Shown here: one piece after another, positions 32,205-44,556 of the stretch
Numbering within the stretch: the stretch's first letter is position 1
Layout of the letters: each line of letters begins with the position of its first letter
Assembly (NCBI GenBank): GCA_963978905.1
Contig: OZ022256.1
Location: forward strand, 7,175,501 to 7,239,500
Reading direction: 5' to 3'
Source: Trichostrongylus colubriformis
Lineage: Eukaryota; Nematoda; Chromadorea; Rhabditida; Trichostrongylidae
DNA: 64,000 nt
Notes under the pieces: generated by a model
The model's input: the letters and a program-made list of their open reading frames with translations, nothing else
What the model was told of the DNA's origin: nothing
Database searches by the model: none
Made by a program: the position numbers and the translations under genes

Positions 32205-32622
32205 CTTTTCGGAGCAGAAAAACTCTATCGAATGCATATCGGAATATTCTCTTCATTCTCGATGGTAGGCGAGGAAGAGAATGTATCGAAAGTGCACATT
32301 TCTGCCGAGTACTGCATTTGTAAGCCTCGAAAACAGCGAACAGTTAGCGATTCGAATAACCAGCAATACCACTCCATGGGGCAGAGAAAAGTATCAGAAA
32401 TTATGCGCACGAATTTGACCTCGTTAGTAGACGAATAAGAGGAAATGTCGAGAATGCGGTATTAGCTTTCAGATTACCTCACCTCTAAACCACATAAATA
32501 TCAAGCATTCGAAGAAATCGAAAAGCAAACAGCCACGCTTTTAGAGTTGAAAGCGTATTACCGAACACATATATAAACTTAGTTGAAAGCTACTGCAGGA
32601 ACTTATTCCTCAATCCGATAAT
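32205..32622. repeat. Half of a fold-back element (relative of 45884-47257)
   Basis: Blocks CTCTATCGAATGCATAT, TGGTAGGCGAGGAAGAGAA, CGAAAGTGCACA, GAGTACTGCATTT and the terminal GGAACTTATTCCTCAATCC match the right arm of the 46.5-kb palindrome in order. Divergence is substantial, so it is old. Confidence 0.7.
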
Positions 32623-32757
32623 TTCAAGCCGGTATGGTAGCCACACACGATAAGGGAGCTGCTATACTTTTCTCGTAGAGATATTAATGAAGAAATGGTC
32701 ATAATCAGAGCTAGATCACCGTACTCTACCCACCGTACCCACTAATTCGACCGAAAT

Positions 32758-33040
32758 TAAAGGATAAAGTACAAAGTTTATGGCGTTAATCAATCCCTTT
32801 CTGGGATACATTCAGAATCGTGGTGGCTCGTGAATCTGATGTGGCCTATACAATGACTTGCGGTGGTCAGCCGATGTACAATTCAGTGCTTTTATCCTCC
32901 CAGACGAGTCTGGTACCAATTTGCCGACCCCGGAGGGATGGAAGGCTTGGTTGGCCTGGGCGGGCTTTAATGCGGGATTTGATCCCCGCACCATGAGAGT
33001 GGGGTGTGCGCTACCTGTCACTGCACCGCCTCCGCCCCTT
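32758..33040 (-). repeat. tRNA-derived SINE (family A), copy 3
   Basis: Minus-strand copy: the tail side is AAAGGATAAAG at 32758, and the head ends near the GGGCGGAGG complement at about 33038. It preserves GGTACCAGACTCGTCTGGGA and GGGATCAAATCCCGC in reverse complement. Confidence 0.8.
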
Positions 33041-34384
33041 GACAAAAAAACGAAAATAATCACTATGTCATAATAATCGGTGACGAAAGGCTCCATTGTG
33101 CACGGCGCGTCGGCAGACTTCAGATAACCAAACTTTAGAGCACTCCACTCACACCTTGCTTCGAGAGCTGCCAAGCATGAGTCGAGGAGCCCTCAGAGAA
33201 GGGGTCATTTTTCAGCTTAAACTTGGGCGAGGGGACTGATTTTGAAATTCTCCTTGAGCGCCAAGGGGGAATCCTTGATAGTCTCTTTTTCGAGAAGAAT
33301 TGGCACGATGAAGCGATCGTCATGAAAAAGATCGCTGATCGACACTCATGCTTGGTACTAGGTAGCAATGCTATGGATATCGATCGACGACCTGACTCCA
33401 AAGATGACTGATGGGTGATCAGACTCCAAAAATTTCCGTAAAATTCAAACGGTTTGTTTAAGAACATTTTCAATATATTGTGGTGAAATGAATGGGCCAA
33501 ATGCGAGGTGGAGTAGCTCGTAATTAAATTTTCCTCTTCCCATGAATATTCCTCAATCCTAGGTTTGACCTCTCGGAGGTAATAGCATTATTGAGGCAAG
33601 AGTATCTTTACGGGCCTTTAACGAATGGTTATGTAGATTTTTATAAACTCATAAAATCACGGACACATATGTAAACGTGTGCCACCCTTGACTATTGACG
33701 AATCGTATCGAGACTAGAAGGAGCTTGTAAATAAATAAATAAATAAATAAATAAAATAAACAAACAAATAAAACACCCAAACAAAGATGCATAGATAGCC
33801 ATGACAGTAACGTAGGACACTGGAATTCTCAGATAAACGCTGAGAGCATTTCGCAGAATTGTCATGAAGAATCGAGAAGGAAGCGAAGTGATAAGATCGT
33901 CATTTTACACTTCTACTGTACTATAGTAGACTCAGCTTGCAATAGAAAAGATTGAAGATGTCGTCTCAGTTCAACGACGAAAAAGGCTGAAAGAAGATAA
34001 AATCGCTGATGCACTTGCAACTTGCACAGCGGGGTGCACTCAACTTCCGTGCAAAAATTCAAAAACTTCAAGTTTTGGAACACACAGCACAGCACGCATG
34101 GCCCAGCCCAGTTCCGTGATTCCAGAGGATTTGTAAAATATCGAGCGCGGTTATTCTTGCCGCTGCGCTGGACTTCATTAAGCTGATGGTTAAGGCGCAA
34201 TGGAGGGTTATAGCTGCTCCAAACGGGATCAGATCCCACGACCAATGCAAGCCCGGCGAACGAGTCCTTGATTCACCACCTTGTATGGCCCTTCCAACCA
34301 ATCAGAATTCTGCCTTCACAAAATAGGTCAGTGCTTCCGGCCTGAGTAATACCACCATTGTACACCGAGAGTCCAGGATTCCTC
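33041..34384. other. No gene recognised; AAAT microsatellite
   Basis: An AAAT run at about 33730-33775. A 62-codon plus frame at 33223-33411 looks protein-like but has no splice support. Confidence 0.35.
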
Positions 34385-34655
34385 GACAGGGAGTCGTATT
34401 TGACCAGATAGGAGGGTGGGGAGTCGTACCTTCAGAGGTCAGCGATGAGCACTAAATTCTAAATTTTCAATAAGCAGATGAGAAGCAGAAGATATTTCAC
34501 CATGTGCAAATCCATGTGAAAAGATATAAAAATATCTATGCAACCCGGCGACAGATATTGGTCTTGTAGAGGTCAAAAAAAGAGAATTCGTATTTGGTCA
34601 CCGTGGAGGGGGCCATATTTTGTCGCCGTAGAGGGGGGTCGTACTGACGCGGCAA
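34385..34655 (+). repeat. MITE (GGGGGTCGTAC ends), copy 1
   Basis: Matches about 43160-43430 in reverse complement: GGGTGGGGAGTCGT, AGAGGTCAGCGAT, AGCAGATGAGAAGCA, TATTTCACC, TTGTAGAGGTCAAAA and a closing GGGGGTCGTAC. The two copies are of similar length, about 270 bp. Confidence 0.8.
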
Positions 34656-37600
34656 TTTTCCCCGATATCTGGGAGTGCCCTGAATACCTCATCATCGGAG
34701 CAGCTATGTATGTCCAGTATTGGAGTAAGCCATGATCAGCAGTCTATGACTATATATAGTGGATTTATGGACCTTGTTTTCAAAGAGCTATTTGTGACAC
34801 TGATTTTCGTTATCAGGACCCTTGTTTTCATAGACAAACACGATTACAGCACAAATCAATTCGTTGTCACAGGAATTATTGAATTTGCGACTATGCAGCA
34901 GAACAGTGCCTCCACTTACTGCGCTCTGTGTTGTTGTATCAAATGCAGAAAAGTCACGCAACAACACGACATAAAAGTTTAAAATTCAACATAGACTGAT
35001 AATTATGGCATTTAAATGCGACAATAATTAAAATTGTATTTCCTCAATTGGAACACGTTATGATGCATAACAATATTAATAATGACAATAATAAAATAAA
35101 TAAAAACAAATAAAAATAAATGCATAATAATACAATAAAATCCGCAAAATAATCGTATAATAATTGTAATCGTATAATAATTGTTAAATCACGTCTGGAT
35201 TTTACATCTTGAAAAGCTTTTTCACGATACCTTCAAGAAAGGAGTACATCACATCAAAAACAGTTCCAAAAATCAGCGTCACAAATATCTTCGGAAAGAT
35301 AGCGAACATTTTCATATTATAAATAAGTTATAAAAATAGTCACGAATTCTAAAATTCTCTGCGACTTGTTTCATAAGCCTCCTCAGCTCCCGCCTCCTCC
35401 TTGACCATCACCAAGGAAATGCGTCACCCCATCACACTCCCCCCTGCCGTTCTCGCGTTTCTCGAATATTAATCGATGTGCTTTTCACAACTCACAACAT
35501 GCTCGCCGCGAATGTTGCGCTATTGTTTACCGATTAGCACCATCGACATTTAAAAAGCTTCTGACAACAAAGACACCAATTTTTCCAGAAAATTCAATTT
35601 GAAACGATGAAAACGAACGATAAACAAAAACAAAGCGTAAAGTGTCGATGGAAAAGTGACATGTTTGTTGAAATTCCGGAAAAGCCGACGGACGAATAAC
35701 ACACACTCACATTCACTGCAAAAGGTACAATAGCGATCGATTCTTCGCCAGCATATTGATAGGCCAGCGATGAGAGCCGGCTGGCTGACTGGCTAGCTGG
35801 CTGGGTGGTTGGAAAAACTGACAATGAGGACACGAAAGCCTGCCGAACAGCCCAGAGTCCAACAGGCAAAAACGATCTGTGAAGAGTGTTCGGCATGTAA
35901 TCCGATAAAAGGATAAAACATTGAAGTGGTCAGTACTGAGCAGTCTGCGAAGGACGAGCATGGTCTTTGACGATTCAGTGAGAATCGTCGAAACATTTTC
36001 GAATAAGCCTTGAGTCGAGGGGGATTTAGGCTGTGTCTTCACATTATTAACATCAAGGCTGTGATTTAGGCTCAAATCGCAGACATGTTCTTACAATGCT
36101 ACGCGGATATAGTGTGCATGGCGCATCCCAGAAGGACTTCATCAATACTAAATACTTTTCCCTTGATTTTTCATGATTTATGATTTATGATTAAGCGTAA
36201 GCGTTGCTGAAAAGAAAATTACCTTATGTTAAAAATTCAATTTGGAGTTCACATTCAATCGGATGCCGACGGTCAAAAGAACTTAGCCCGATTTAATTGA
36301 AAATTAGTCAAATTCAGATGAGAGTGAGCGAACGCGGAAGAAGGACGCAACGTGTCTGCCCTCGACCGTATCGATTCATCTCGTGAAAAATATTTTGTAA
36401 AAAAGCAACGTGATCAGCTGCTCAAAGATCGTTGAACACGGTGCGGGTGCCACGTTGGCAAATCTCATTGTGCTAGTGTGTTGGTTGGCGGAGATGTAGA
36501 AAATGGGAACCGGTTCCCCGTATGGTCTGATGAGATTACTGCACCAGGCCAACTTACCTGGGCTAACGTCTATAAACCTAATAATATTTAATTGCTATTG
36601 ACAAGGCAGATGGGTAACGCGTCGCCAGGTCGCAGCCCGCCGCACTTGGGTTATTTGCAGCGATTCAATAAAATCAAACATTGACTACTCACACACACAC
36701 AGACACTCACACACACAGCCACTTATGCCCGTGACGGTCACCGAATGCGATTGAAAAAACAAAAAATGGGTAATATTTGCCACAGTCGCAAAGCATTAAG
36801 TAAGAAATGCAAAAAAAAGTTTCTAAGAAAATATCTGCTTCCATCTGAGAAAAACAGAACAATTGTTAAAGTTACTAATGAGGCGAAATTTGATTAACTA
36901 ATCACTTCAACCAAGAAATGGAGCAAAAATGCCGAAAACTGAAGAAGTTAAAGTCCTGTTTTTCCCAATAAGTGCTGTGATGGACGAGTTTTACGGCTCA
37001 CCCCATCATAGTGGTATTGATCGCAGTCGCGTGGATCAGTGATGTGTGGCGGTCATGCGCACCGTTAACCTGTGGGAGGAGCCCGGCCAGCGGAAAAGAT
37101 CACCCTCTTGCAGCCTTGTTAAAGGATTAGAGCTGCATCCTATCCAAATATCACGTGATACACCATTTACCTTGACCGTTACCTTTGCATTTTATATTTC
37201 TCCTCGCACTGCTCTTGAATTTGAGGCTGCTAGAAAATTGAGGCTGTTCTTGTGTTTATGCCAGAGTGCATCACATCCCATGAGCCCATTTCTTAATGGA
37301 TCAGCGTCATTACTTGAATTAATGGTGTGCAAAAGTGCATGATAACACACATAAACTTTCGCAGTTGCCCTTCGCTGTATAGTGATATCGGAAAGGAACC
37401 ATATGTTTCATTTGGAACAAATACACACTCAGTTCCTTCGTGATTGGCTAGAAATACCCGATCGTAATGACAACTTCCGCACAACCATTTTTACTTCAAA
37501 CAACCTGGCCAATCCGCCTAAACGTTGGGATTTAAGCGCAACCAACATTCCTCATTTCACACACAGCTCTAGCAGTATACTAATGCCAGAACGGCAGTGA

Positions 37601-39204
37601 TGGAGTCGCCGGTGGAGTATAGTTTCGACCGGTAAACGCAGCAAAAAGGACAAGAATCGCCTGCTGAGTGGACGAGTTTTCAGGCTGGCCTATCACTAAG
37701 GCATCGATCGCATCCACGCGGATTTGCGATATGGAGCGGTCATGGCCACCGCTAAATTGGGGGAAGAGCTAAGCAAATCCGTTAGCCAGTGTAGTGCCTT
37801 TTTACCGAAAGTGGGTGAGATGATTGTACGATTTGGAGTGGGTGTGAGAGCACTATCTCTACACTTTCTCCGGTAATGATCGCTCTCGAAAGAGAATATT
37901 ATAGTAATGAAAACGAATTTTTTATAAATAATAACAAAACCTAACAAGTAATTGAGATAGTATGCGAGCATTTAGAGAAAAAGGGAAGGGAAAAACTTTT
38001 GTAAGAATTTCCGGTCGGCATTTAGCAGCACGATAAAAATCATTCAAATGTGGGATAGATGTGCTTATCGTGAACTATTTGTGAAAACGGATTCATGAGC
38101 AATGAATACCACCTTGTTGCGTGTGAAACTGGTGCGATTCCTGCGAAATTTGTAATTCTAAAATTCAATAAGCATTGAATTTTGGATGGGATGTTTTCCA
38201 GACTTCCTCCTTTTTCAATGTTGCCCGTGCCATGTCACGTGGGGATTGAGATTCAGTATGAGGGAACGTCGAGTTCGGATGAAAACAACATTTCGGAAAT
38301 GTGTCACTCGAAACGCGGACGACCTTGACTAATGCGATCAGCAGACGACGACGCTGACGACGACAGCCGTCCGACGGCCATCAGTCGACACCTGACCGGG
38401 GTAGACTCATCAGTCGAATTTCCTCATGAAGCGGTGAATCATCGATGATGAAATATTTAGTTGCGTTCAATATTGTATATTCATAAATTAACAACTGAAA
38501 ATTGTGTAAGCAGTAAGTTGATAAAAAAGGAATTCGAGTCCTACCCCATACGGCTCCGCCCCTTCAATAATCTCCAAAGCTATTCATGAATATAGCTTAG
38601 TTATCGACAGATATAATATTTAATAACATTCACAGCCGCAAGTGGCTAAATAACATTGATTATATTTTCATATCAATTTTATGTATAGATAAAAACAATT
38701 GATTCAATTAATAACTGCAGTGGGACCCAATGAGATCCAGCCCTATACTGAACTTAATAAGAATTTTAAGTTAAACTGAAGCTAATCGTAAATATTCTTC
38801 AGTGATCAATAATCATCATACTAATAAAAATAAAGTAAAAAGTAAGGGAAAAATTAATAATTATAACAGTCATGATAATAACAAAGTGATATATGTAACT
38901 TGTAGTCGAAAAAAGCATTTCAAGACATTCGTGGTATTCCAGTCCGCGAGGAGACGTTTTGGTCTGAAATGCAGGAGCTGTATCCTCAACATGAGTCATT
39001 AGAGCGCGCGGAACATATGGAGCCATGTCTACCCCTCCAACTCAAAGCTAACTCGCCCATCCTATGTACCACAGCGAATCACTGGTAGTAGCGGTGACGG
39101 ATGGGCCGGGGTGGTGTGATAGGATCGGAAAAAGCAGAAATCCCAATAGTGCAAGCGACGTTAACAAGGGAGGGGAACGAGGGATATGGTTGAATTTTGC
39201 ACGA
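34656..39204. other. No confident gene; decayed repeats
   Basis: Contains TAAT/AAATAA-rich DNA (35070-35180), a SINE-A 3' fragment at about 36115-36150 (GGCGCATCCCAGAAGG), a CA-type microsatellite (36690-36720), and two diverged copies of an ~80-bp repeat at about 37010-37090 and 37690-37790 (TGATCGCA...GGTCATG...GGAGGAGC). A GC-rich CGACGACGACG block lies near 38340. A minus-strand frame at about 38886-39026 has a TTTCAG inside protein-like sequence but no partner exon. Confidence 0.35.
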
Positions 39205-39526
39205 TATGCTTGAGAAGGGCGGAGGTGGTGTAATGACAGGTGGCGGGCACCCCACTCTCATGGTGCGGGGATCAAATCCCGCATCAACGCCCGCCCGGCC
39301 AACCAAGCCTTCCATCCCTCCGGGGTCGGTAAATTGGTACCAGACTCGTCTGGGAGGGTAAAAGCACTGACTTGTACATCGGCTGGCCACCGCAAGTCAT
39401 TGTATAGGCCACATCACATTCATCAGCCACCACGATTCTGAATGGAACTAGAATGTGCGGCGCATCCCGCAGAAGGGATTGATTAACGCTAAAAAACTTT
39501 ATCCGCTATCCTTTTATGCTTGAGAA
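39205..39526 (+). repeat. tRNA-derived SINE (family A), copy 4, with target duplication
   Basis: The best preserved copy (39217-39514). TATGCTTGAGAA at 39205-39216 and again at 39515-39526 is a perfect 12-bp target duplication, showing retroposition by a LINE-type machinery. The head GGGCGGAGGTGGTGTAATGA and the GGGGATCAAATCCCGC B-box segment are intact. The body continues through CCACCACGATTCTGAATGG, and the tail ends CTATCCTTT. Confidence 0.92.
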
Positions 39527-40094
39527 ACGACTTGTTCAATGGTGCAAAAAGACCAAAACGCTGCTCTTCCCATCCCTCGATGTTCGCCGTTTTGCGTTTA
39601 CTTCTCATTACAAATTTATTTAACTCCTGCCCATTTTGATGCTTTACTCACTTTGGGCACTTCTCAGTAGCCCCGGTACATCCACTAGAGTTCATTAAAT
39701 GAAGCTCAGGCTTGGGAAAAACCGAAAAACCCAGGAGGCAGCAGTGAATTGGCGGAGAATCTCGTAAATAGAAGTGATCGGCGAAAATGGTCGACTGCGT
39801 CCGATTAACGGCCGTAGGGAAAATGATAATGCAAGCAGTTTCCAAGGCCTTGCTGTTATGGCGTGACTTGGGTTTAGAGACAATCGTTAAATGAAAATCA
39901 CAGTAAATCATATTGAACAGATCAAACGAGTTTCAATTATTTCAGTGCTTCGAGGTATGCACGATAATGGATGTTTATCAGAAATGATGAACAACAACTA
40001 AAATAAAAATCTATACAAAAACAGCAATGAGATGTGCGTGACACCGCTGTGGGATGTACCGCTAACAACTGTAAAAGAATGGGTCGTTTATAGA
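39527..40094. other. No gene recognised
   Basis: A minus-strand frame (39648-39911) is open for 87 codons but has no recognised domain. Confidence 0.35.
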
Positions 40095-40247
40095 CCATTT
40101 CAGAGCGCCTGACAGGGCGTGGCCTACGGTCTCGGACGAGGGGGGAGAGTGAGAGTACGTGGCAAGAGTGAGAGTGTGTGGCGGAATGGAAGAGTCTGTT
40201 ACACCCTTATTCAAGTAGGCCACGCCCTCTCAGGCACTCTGAAATGG
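40095..40247. repeat. 153-bp MITE with inverted termini
   Basis: Starts CCATTTCAGAGCGCCTGA and ends with the inverse CAGGCACTCTGAAATGG. The inner inverted block is GGGCGTGGCCTAC / GTAGGCCACGCCC. The middle is GAGAGTGAGAGT-rich. Non-coding. Confidence 0.85.
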
Positions 40248-40906
40248 ATGTACATTCATTATTTGCTGGCTAAAGTGTGATCGTAGTGATTGATTGAAAC
40301 CATTTCTCACATGGCTTCAGGAGTCCATACAAAGGAAGGCCTTTCGTTCACGTTGGAGTACTGTCGGTACTCCCGAAGAAGAGATAGTCGATGTCCATAA
40401 TGCAAAATTCTCCTTTTCATCGCAGACGTAGAGAATGAAACAATCCAAGTGAATTTATCATTGCCCTAGGTACCTCCTCATGGACTCTACCCATATATGA
40501 TCAGGGAAACTTCTAGAAAATTTCGACAAAAGTGGTGCCACACAAATTATCCTACAGCTCATAAGTAATCATTACTTTATACCGTAACAATATCCATAAC
40601 GGAACAAGAAAAATAGCAAGTCGCTCATGAGAATACCATTAAAAAATAAGGGGAGGTGAGAAAAATGTGATGTTCCATTGACCGATCGATGGCAAGAGAT
40701 GCACTGCTTCCCTAGGCCATTACTAGGAATCGAATAGATCATGTGGGTACCACAACCACCATCCGCCAGATGGTAGAAATTGACTATTTATGGCTACATA
40801 CATAGACTATAGATGGATGAAAACTCTACGAAAGAGCTATCTCTACTCTTTTTCATGTGGTTTACATAGAAAAAGCACACATGGCATGAATATTTATTTT
40901 TTAAGT
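40248..40906. other. No gene recognised
   Basis: AT-rich, nothing assigned. Confidence 0.35.
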
Positions 40907-41345
40907 TTTGATAGCTGCTGGTTATCGTCTCAGCTCGAGATGCGAAAGGTGTCATAAATAAATTCATTATGAATCTTTCAGAGTTTTGATATTTTTAATT
41001 TTTGATAACTGCTGTTTATCGCCGCAGCTCGCGATGCGAAAGTTACTACAAGGATGCTGAGTTATGGGCAAAAGCTTCGGTGGCGGACGGGACTCGAACC
41101 CGCACTTTATCCTTTCCGGGGATATGTGTAATATATATATTGGTCAACCGGCTCAACACGTTATACGTGTGAGTGCTGATAAGCTATGGTAAATATACCA
41201 TTCAAAAAAGCTGAGTTAAGGTGAAGGTGGTGTCGGTAGTGTAATGGATTAGCACATATCCCCGGAAAGGATAAAGTGCGGGTTCGAGTCCCGTCCGCCA
41301 CCGAAGCTTTTGCCCATAACTCAGCATCCTTGTAGTAATCTTTCA
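40907..41345. repeat. tRNA-related palindromic repeat (family B), copy 2
   Basis: The right arm (about 41240-41315, plus strand) folds as a tRNA-like sequence of about 72 nt: acceptor halves GGTGTCG/CGCCACC with one mismatch, D-arm segment TAGTGTAATGGATTAGCAC, TATCC/GGATA anticodon stem, and a GCGGGTTCGAGTCCCGT T-arm with a good B box. The left arm (about 41055-41135) is its inverse, and both are followed outward by GCTTTTGCCCATAACTCAGCAT. Outside lies a GCGATGCGAAAG end module, present twice (about 40920-40960 and 41010-41045). Confidence 0.75.
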
Positions 41346-41929
41346 GAGTGTTCAACGATGGAACTGGTTAAAGAGATGGCGCAGGTAAAAGGATGGCTAT
41401 GCGAGTGCTAAGAAAAGAAAGCGAAAAAGAAAAAGAAGAAAAAGAAAAAAAATAAATAAATAAGGAAATTCTACCAAATCGCACGGTATATTGGCGGAAT
41501 GTACTACATTGTCTACAATATATCTTTGCAGGGGTGCAAGAATGTACTCCTTCGACAATATTTTCGCTTGACAGAAATCGGTAGTGATCACATCCTCTAT
41601 GGAGTGCGCCATGCATTCATTTTGCTACCTCCCTTTTTATAGAAAAATCGTGCTATTAACAAGGTTTCACCTACGGAATGATGCTTGGATTAGTCCACAG
41701 ACATCAGTATCAGGTAGCGAAGCCACGGATGTGTATCAATGAATAGGAAGTTCGCTGCGCATGGCACCGTATGACGCGCGGTGCGATGCGTGCGAGCTAG
41801 GGAGGTCGTATTCCAAGTACCTTGGTGTCTTCAGATCCGGAAAAAACCCAAATCCAAATAAACTCCCGAATGAACATGAGATAGTTGATATTGTAAAAAC
41901 GGAGGGACAATATGTGTAAAATTTCTCTC
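41346..41929. other. No gene recognised
   Basis: Purine-rich AAAGAAGAAAAAG low-complexity run near 41410-41465; otherwise unassigned. Confidence 0.35.
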
Positions 41930-42115
41930 CACGTAAGACCGCGTTCATACTCAACGGCGGTAAGGCGCGGCTGCGTTCACAGGCAGCGAGGCAGATTGAC
42001 ATGGGCAGGTGCAGGGACGGTCCGAGCAACGAGGCGAGATGGCACAGGTGGAGACGCACAGACAAGCAGCCACACTCCCGCAAACAGCGCAGAGTATGAA
42101 CGCGGCTTAAGGTCT
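41930..42115. repeat. Short MITE, CGCGTTCATAC family, copy 2
   Basis: Starts TAAGACCGCGTTCATACTC and ends AGTATGAACGCGGCTTAAG. It shares GCAGCGAGGCAGA and GGCAGGTGCAGGGACG with the copy at 23135. Confidence 0.8.
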
Positions 42116-43006
42116 CCCATTCAGCAGTGGTAACTCGGTATTGCTGCTTTTCTCGATAATTTCTTTTATTTCCTGTCTCAAAATATGAAAATACGACTGC
42201 ACCAAATAGTACAAAGTTCTATAACTCAGAAGAGGAAAATAACAACTGTATGCGGTGAGGTTCCCGGCCACATGCTTGATATTCCCTAGGTCACAGGAGG
42301 ATCTGAATCAATTGAGGTGCTCCGCTTCCAGGGATTTTCACATATCTCGGTCCGTAAATGGGAAAAATTAGAATCGAGCAGAGTAGCAACGATGACCCTT
42401 TCATTGAAGATGTTCAAAAACTAACGAAGACACGAAGATAAGTGCGTTCCAGGTCGCTGATTGATTGCAAATTCGAGAGAAAATGAGGAAAGAAATTGCT
42501 TTAACAGTCAGTACAAGCACCACTTTGAAGGATTTGCGGTTGAAAACGAAATAGTCTCCGTGAAGGCATCGTCGTTGCCGTCTGGTGGTTTGGTGGACGA
42601 TGATCGATCGTAGAGGCAAGCAGAATACATCATATAAACGGAAATCTGATACCCGAATAATGGGGTCCGGCTAGTGCGTGAGTACTGGAGTTGATGCAAT
42701 AAATTTGGGAGCGCTCGTTAAAAACCAGATGACAGCAGCGGCCGCTATGAAAAAGCAGAAATCGTTAAATTTGTGCTGCGAGGGCTGACTTTTCTAGCCT
42801 GGGCTTTCGTTTGTGGTTGGCTTATTTATTGCAATATTTATTGCTGAATTTATTGCTCTTCAGAGACAAAAGAATCAGTTCGTAACAAAAGTTTTTTAAG
42901 GTAGCGTAGTGGGTGGAGGTGTCATATCGCGTGCACGGCATCAACTGATTTGATCCCATTCTGACCATGATAGTTGATGCCCCTGCATCATTGAATTGGT
43001 AAAAAG
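42116..43006. other. Probable 3' flank of the exon at 43007-43143
   Basis: Holds several AATAAA poly(A)-type hexamers near 42828-42860, consistent with mRNA 3' ends for the minus-strand exon just to the right. The minus frame 42822-43010 is open but is better explained as 3' untranslated sequence, because the upstream frame ends in TGA at 43007-43009. Confidence 0.4.
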
Positions 43007-43143
43007 TCACTGCCTGAAAGAAGGAACGTTGACGTAAGTAACTCCGTACTTTCCGCGAATAACTTCGCCAAACTCTTCTATGATTCTGAATAAAAATCGA
43101 GTTTGAGGCGTATTCTCGGAGAAATCTTCCACGGCAGGGAACT
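43007..43143 (-). CDS. Terminal exon of an unidentified minus-strand gene
   Basis: A CTATTTCCTCAG acceptor (phase 1) is followed by 44 sense codons and TGA. The peptide (FPAVEDFSENTPQTR, then FLFRIIEEFGEVIRGKYG and VTYVNVPSFRQ) has strongly protein-like composition and keeps frame exactly from acceptor to stop. Poly(A)-type signals lie 150-180 nt downstream. I do not recognise the family. The region immediately upstream (43160-43430) is a MITE, so the preceding exon is at least 300 bp away; the next protein-like frames on this strand (about 43449-43721) are not convincing. Confidence 0.5.
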
Positions 43144-43159
43144 CTGAGGAAATAGCCGC

Positions 43160-43430
43160 TTCGGTACGACCCCCACCCATACGGCGACCAGATACGACCC
43201 CCTTCTTTTGACCTCTACAATACCAGTAGCTGTTGCCGTGTTCTATTGCTATATATCCTTTGCTGAGGCAAAAGATTATTTATTTCACATTTTGTCACGC
43301 GGATTTGCGGTGAAATACCCTTTGCTTCTCATCTGCTTGTTGAAAGTTTAGATTTAAGTGCATATCGCTGACCTCTAAAGGAACGACTCCCCACCCTTGT
43401 ATCCGGTCAAATATACGGCCCCCTGTCGTG
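43160..43430 (-). repeat. MITE (GGGGGTCGTAC ends), copy 2
   Basis: Reverse-complement partner of 34385-34655, inserted in the intron just upstream of the exon at 43007-43143. Confidence 0.8.
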
Positions 43431-44364
43431 TATTTTCCTCCCACCCATTTAGTTACGTGATATTTCTTTATTTCGGGCCACAGAAGAACTTTCACACGAA
43501 AAAAAAAGAAAATTCGGCGGAAACGGATCCCCATAAAAATTAATATCCGGCAGAGACAGATCCCGCACAAAACCTTCACGGTATTTGTCCACTCGAGTAG
43601 TGTGTTTGGATCCCCGAGGGGTGTACGGTAACGCGGCGGCACATGGATCGGCAACGTCGCAGCACGGTGTAGGAACCAAATTAAAGCAGGCTCCAAGCCA
43701 TGGACTGTGCTCCTCCTCCAAACAGCCGTTGAGCAGTTGACCGGCAGGATTTCAAACGAGTAGCTGTTTATCCAGTTTTTCGATTGCTGCATTGAACAAA
43801 AAGAATATTTTCGTTCTTTTCCGTTCCTGCTCATGCGCTGTATCTAGCACAGTAAATTCTGGAAAAGTAAAATAACGAGGTTTTCTTGTTTCTCACGATC
43901 ATTTCGGTGCAGCGGAGTTCATTGTGAATAGCAAATCGACTAGCCGTCAAAACCTGTTGTCTTAAAACGATGAAAATAAACCCATTGAGCGTCCATAGGT
44001 GTGTCTGAATGGTTGAACATGAATAATGGCCGATGAACAAAGCGGCACATTATGGCACCTGTTGTTTGGACCCACTCGGAGTTCCTTCCTTTCGAAATTG
44101 CTTCTGCACGCGAATTTTTAAAAAAGACAGAAGGCTTCTTTGGTCACAAAACTTCTTGGCAGGGATTGCATATTCCACTCATACACGCAGTGTCAGAGAA
44201 TGTAAAGTTGAGTCCAAATTGGCTCATACTACAATGACTTGCACGGGATATTCAGTGTTCTGATCGTTTTAGACAAGTGCTGCCACGTCGCACTCGCGCC
44301 GCCATCAGCACAACTTGCCACTCGGTTGAATTCCGCCCAGAACGCAGTGCCTGGTACCATGGAG
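43431..44364. other. No confident gene
   Basis: Plus-strand frame 44052-44237 (starting MAPVVWTHSEFLPFEIASAR) and minus frames at 43449-43834 have some protein-like character but no matching splice structure or domain. Confidence 0.3.
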
Positions 44365-44556
44365 GTCCTTTTAGTAATAGCTGTTCATCGCATCATTATC
44401 TAAAAACAATAAATTTTGGCCTTAAAAAGACAAAATAGTATAAAAAAATTTTAAAAAACGGTCCTTTTAGAAATAGCTGCTTATCGCATCACTATCCAAA
44501 CGCAATAAATTTTGGCCCTAAAAGGACAAAATAGTATTAAAAAGTTTCAAAAAACG
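44365..44556 (+). repeat. Tandem duplication, ~95-bp unit x2
   Basis: Two adjacent copies beginning GGTCCTTTTAG-AATAGCTG, with ATCGCATCA, AATAAATTTTGGCC and GACAAAATAGTAT blocks; about 85-90% alike by eye. Confidence 0.85.

Noticed and set aside
32812..33174. Minus frames at 32812-33174 and 51459-51668 as related small genes
   Set aside because: Both are translations of the family A SINE.
41240..41315. Functional tRNA gene
   Set aside because: Acceptor mismatch, no T at position 33 of the anticodon loop, repeat context with an inverse partner; a tRNA-derived repeat instead.
42822..43010. 63-codon minus frame as a terminal exon
   Set aside because: The upstream exon frame already stops at 43007-43009, and the intron needed to join them would be only about 36 nt.
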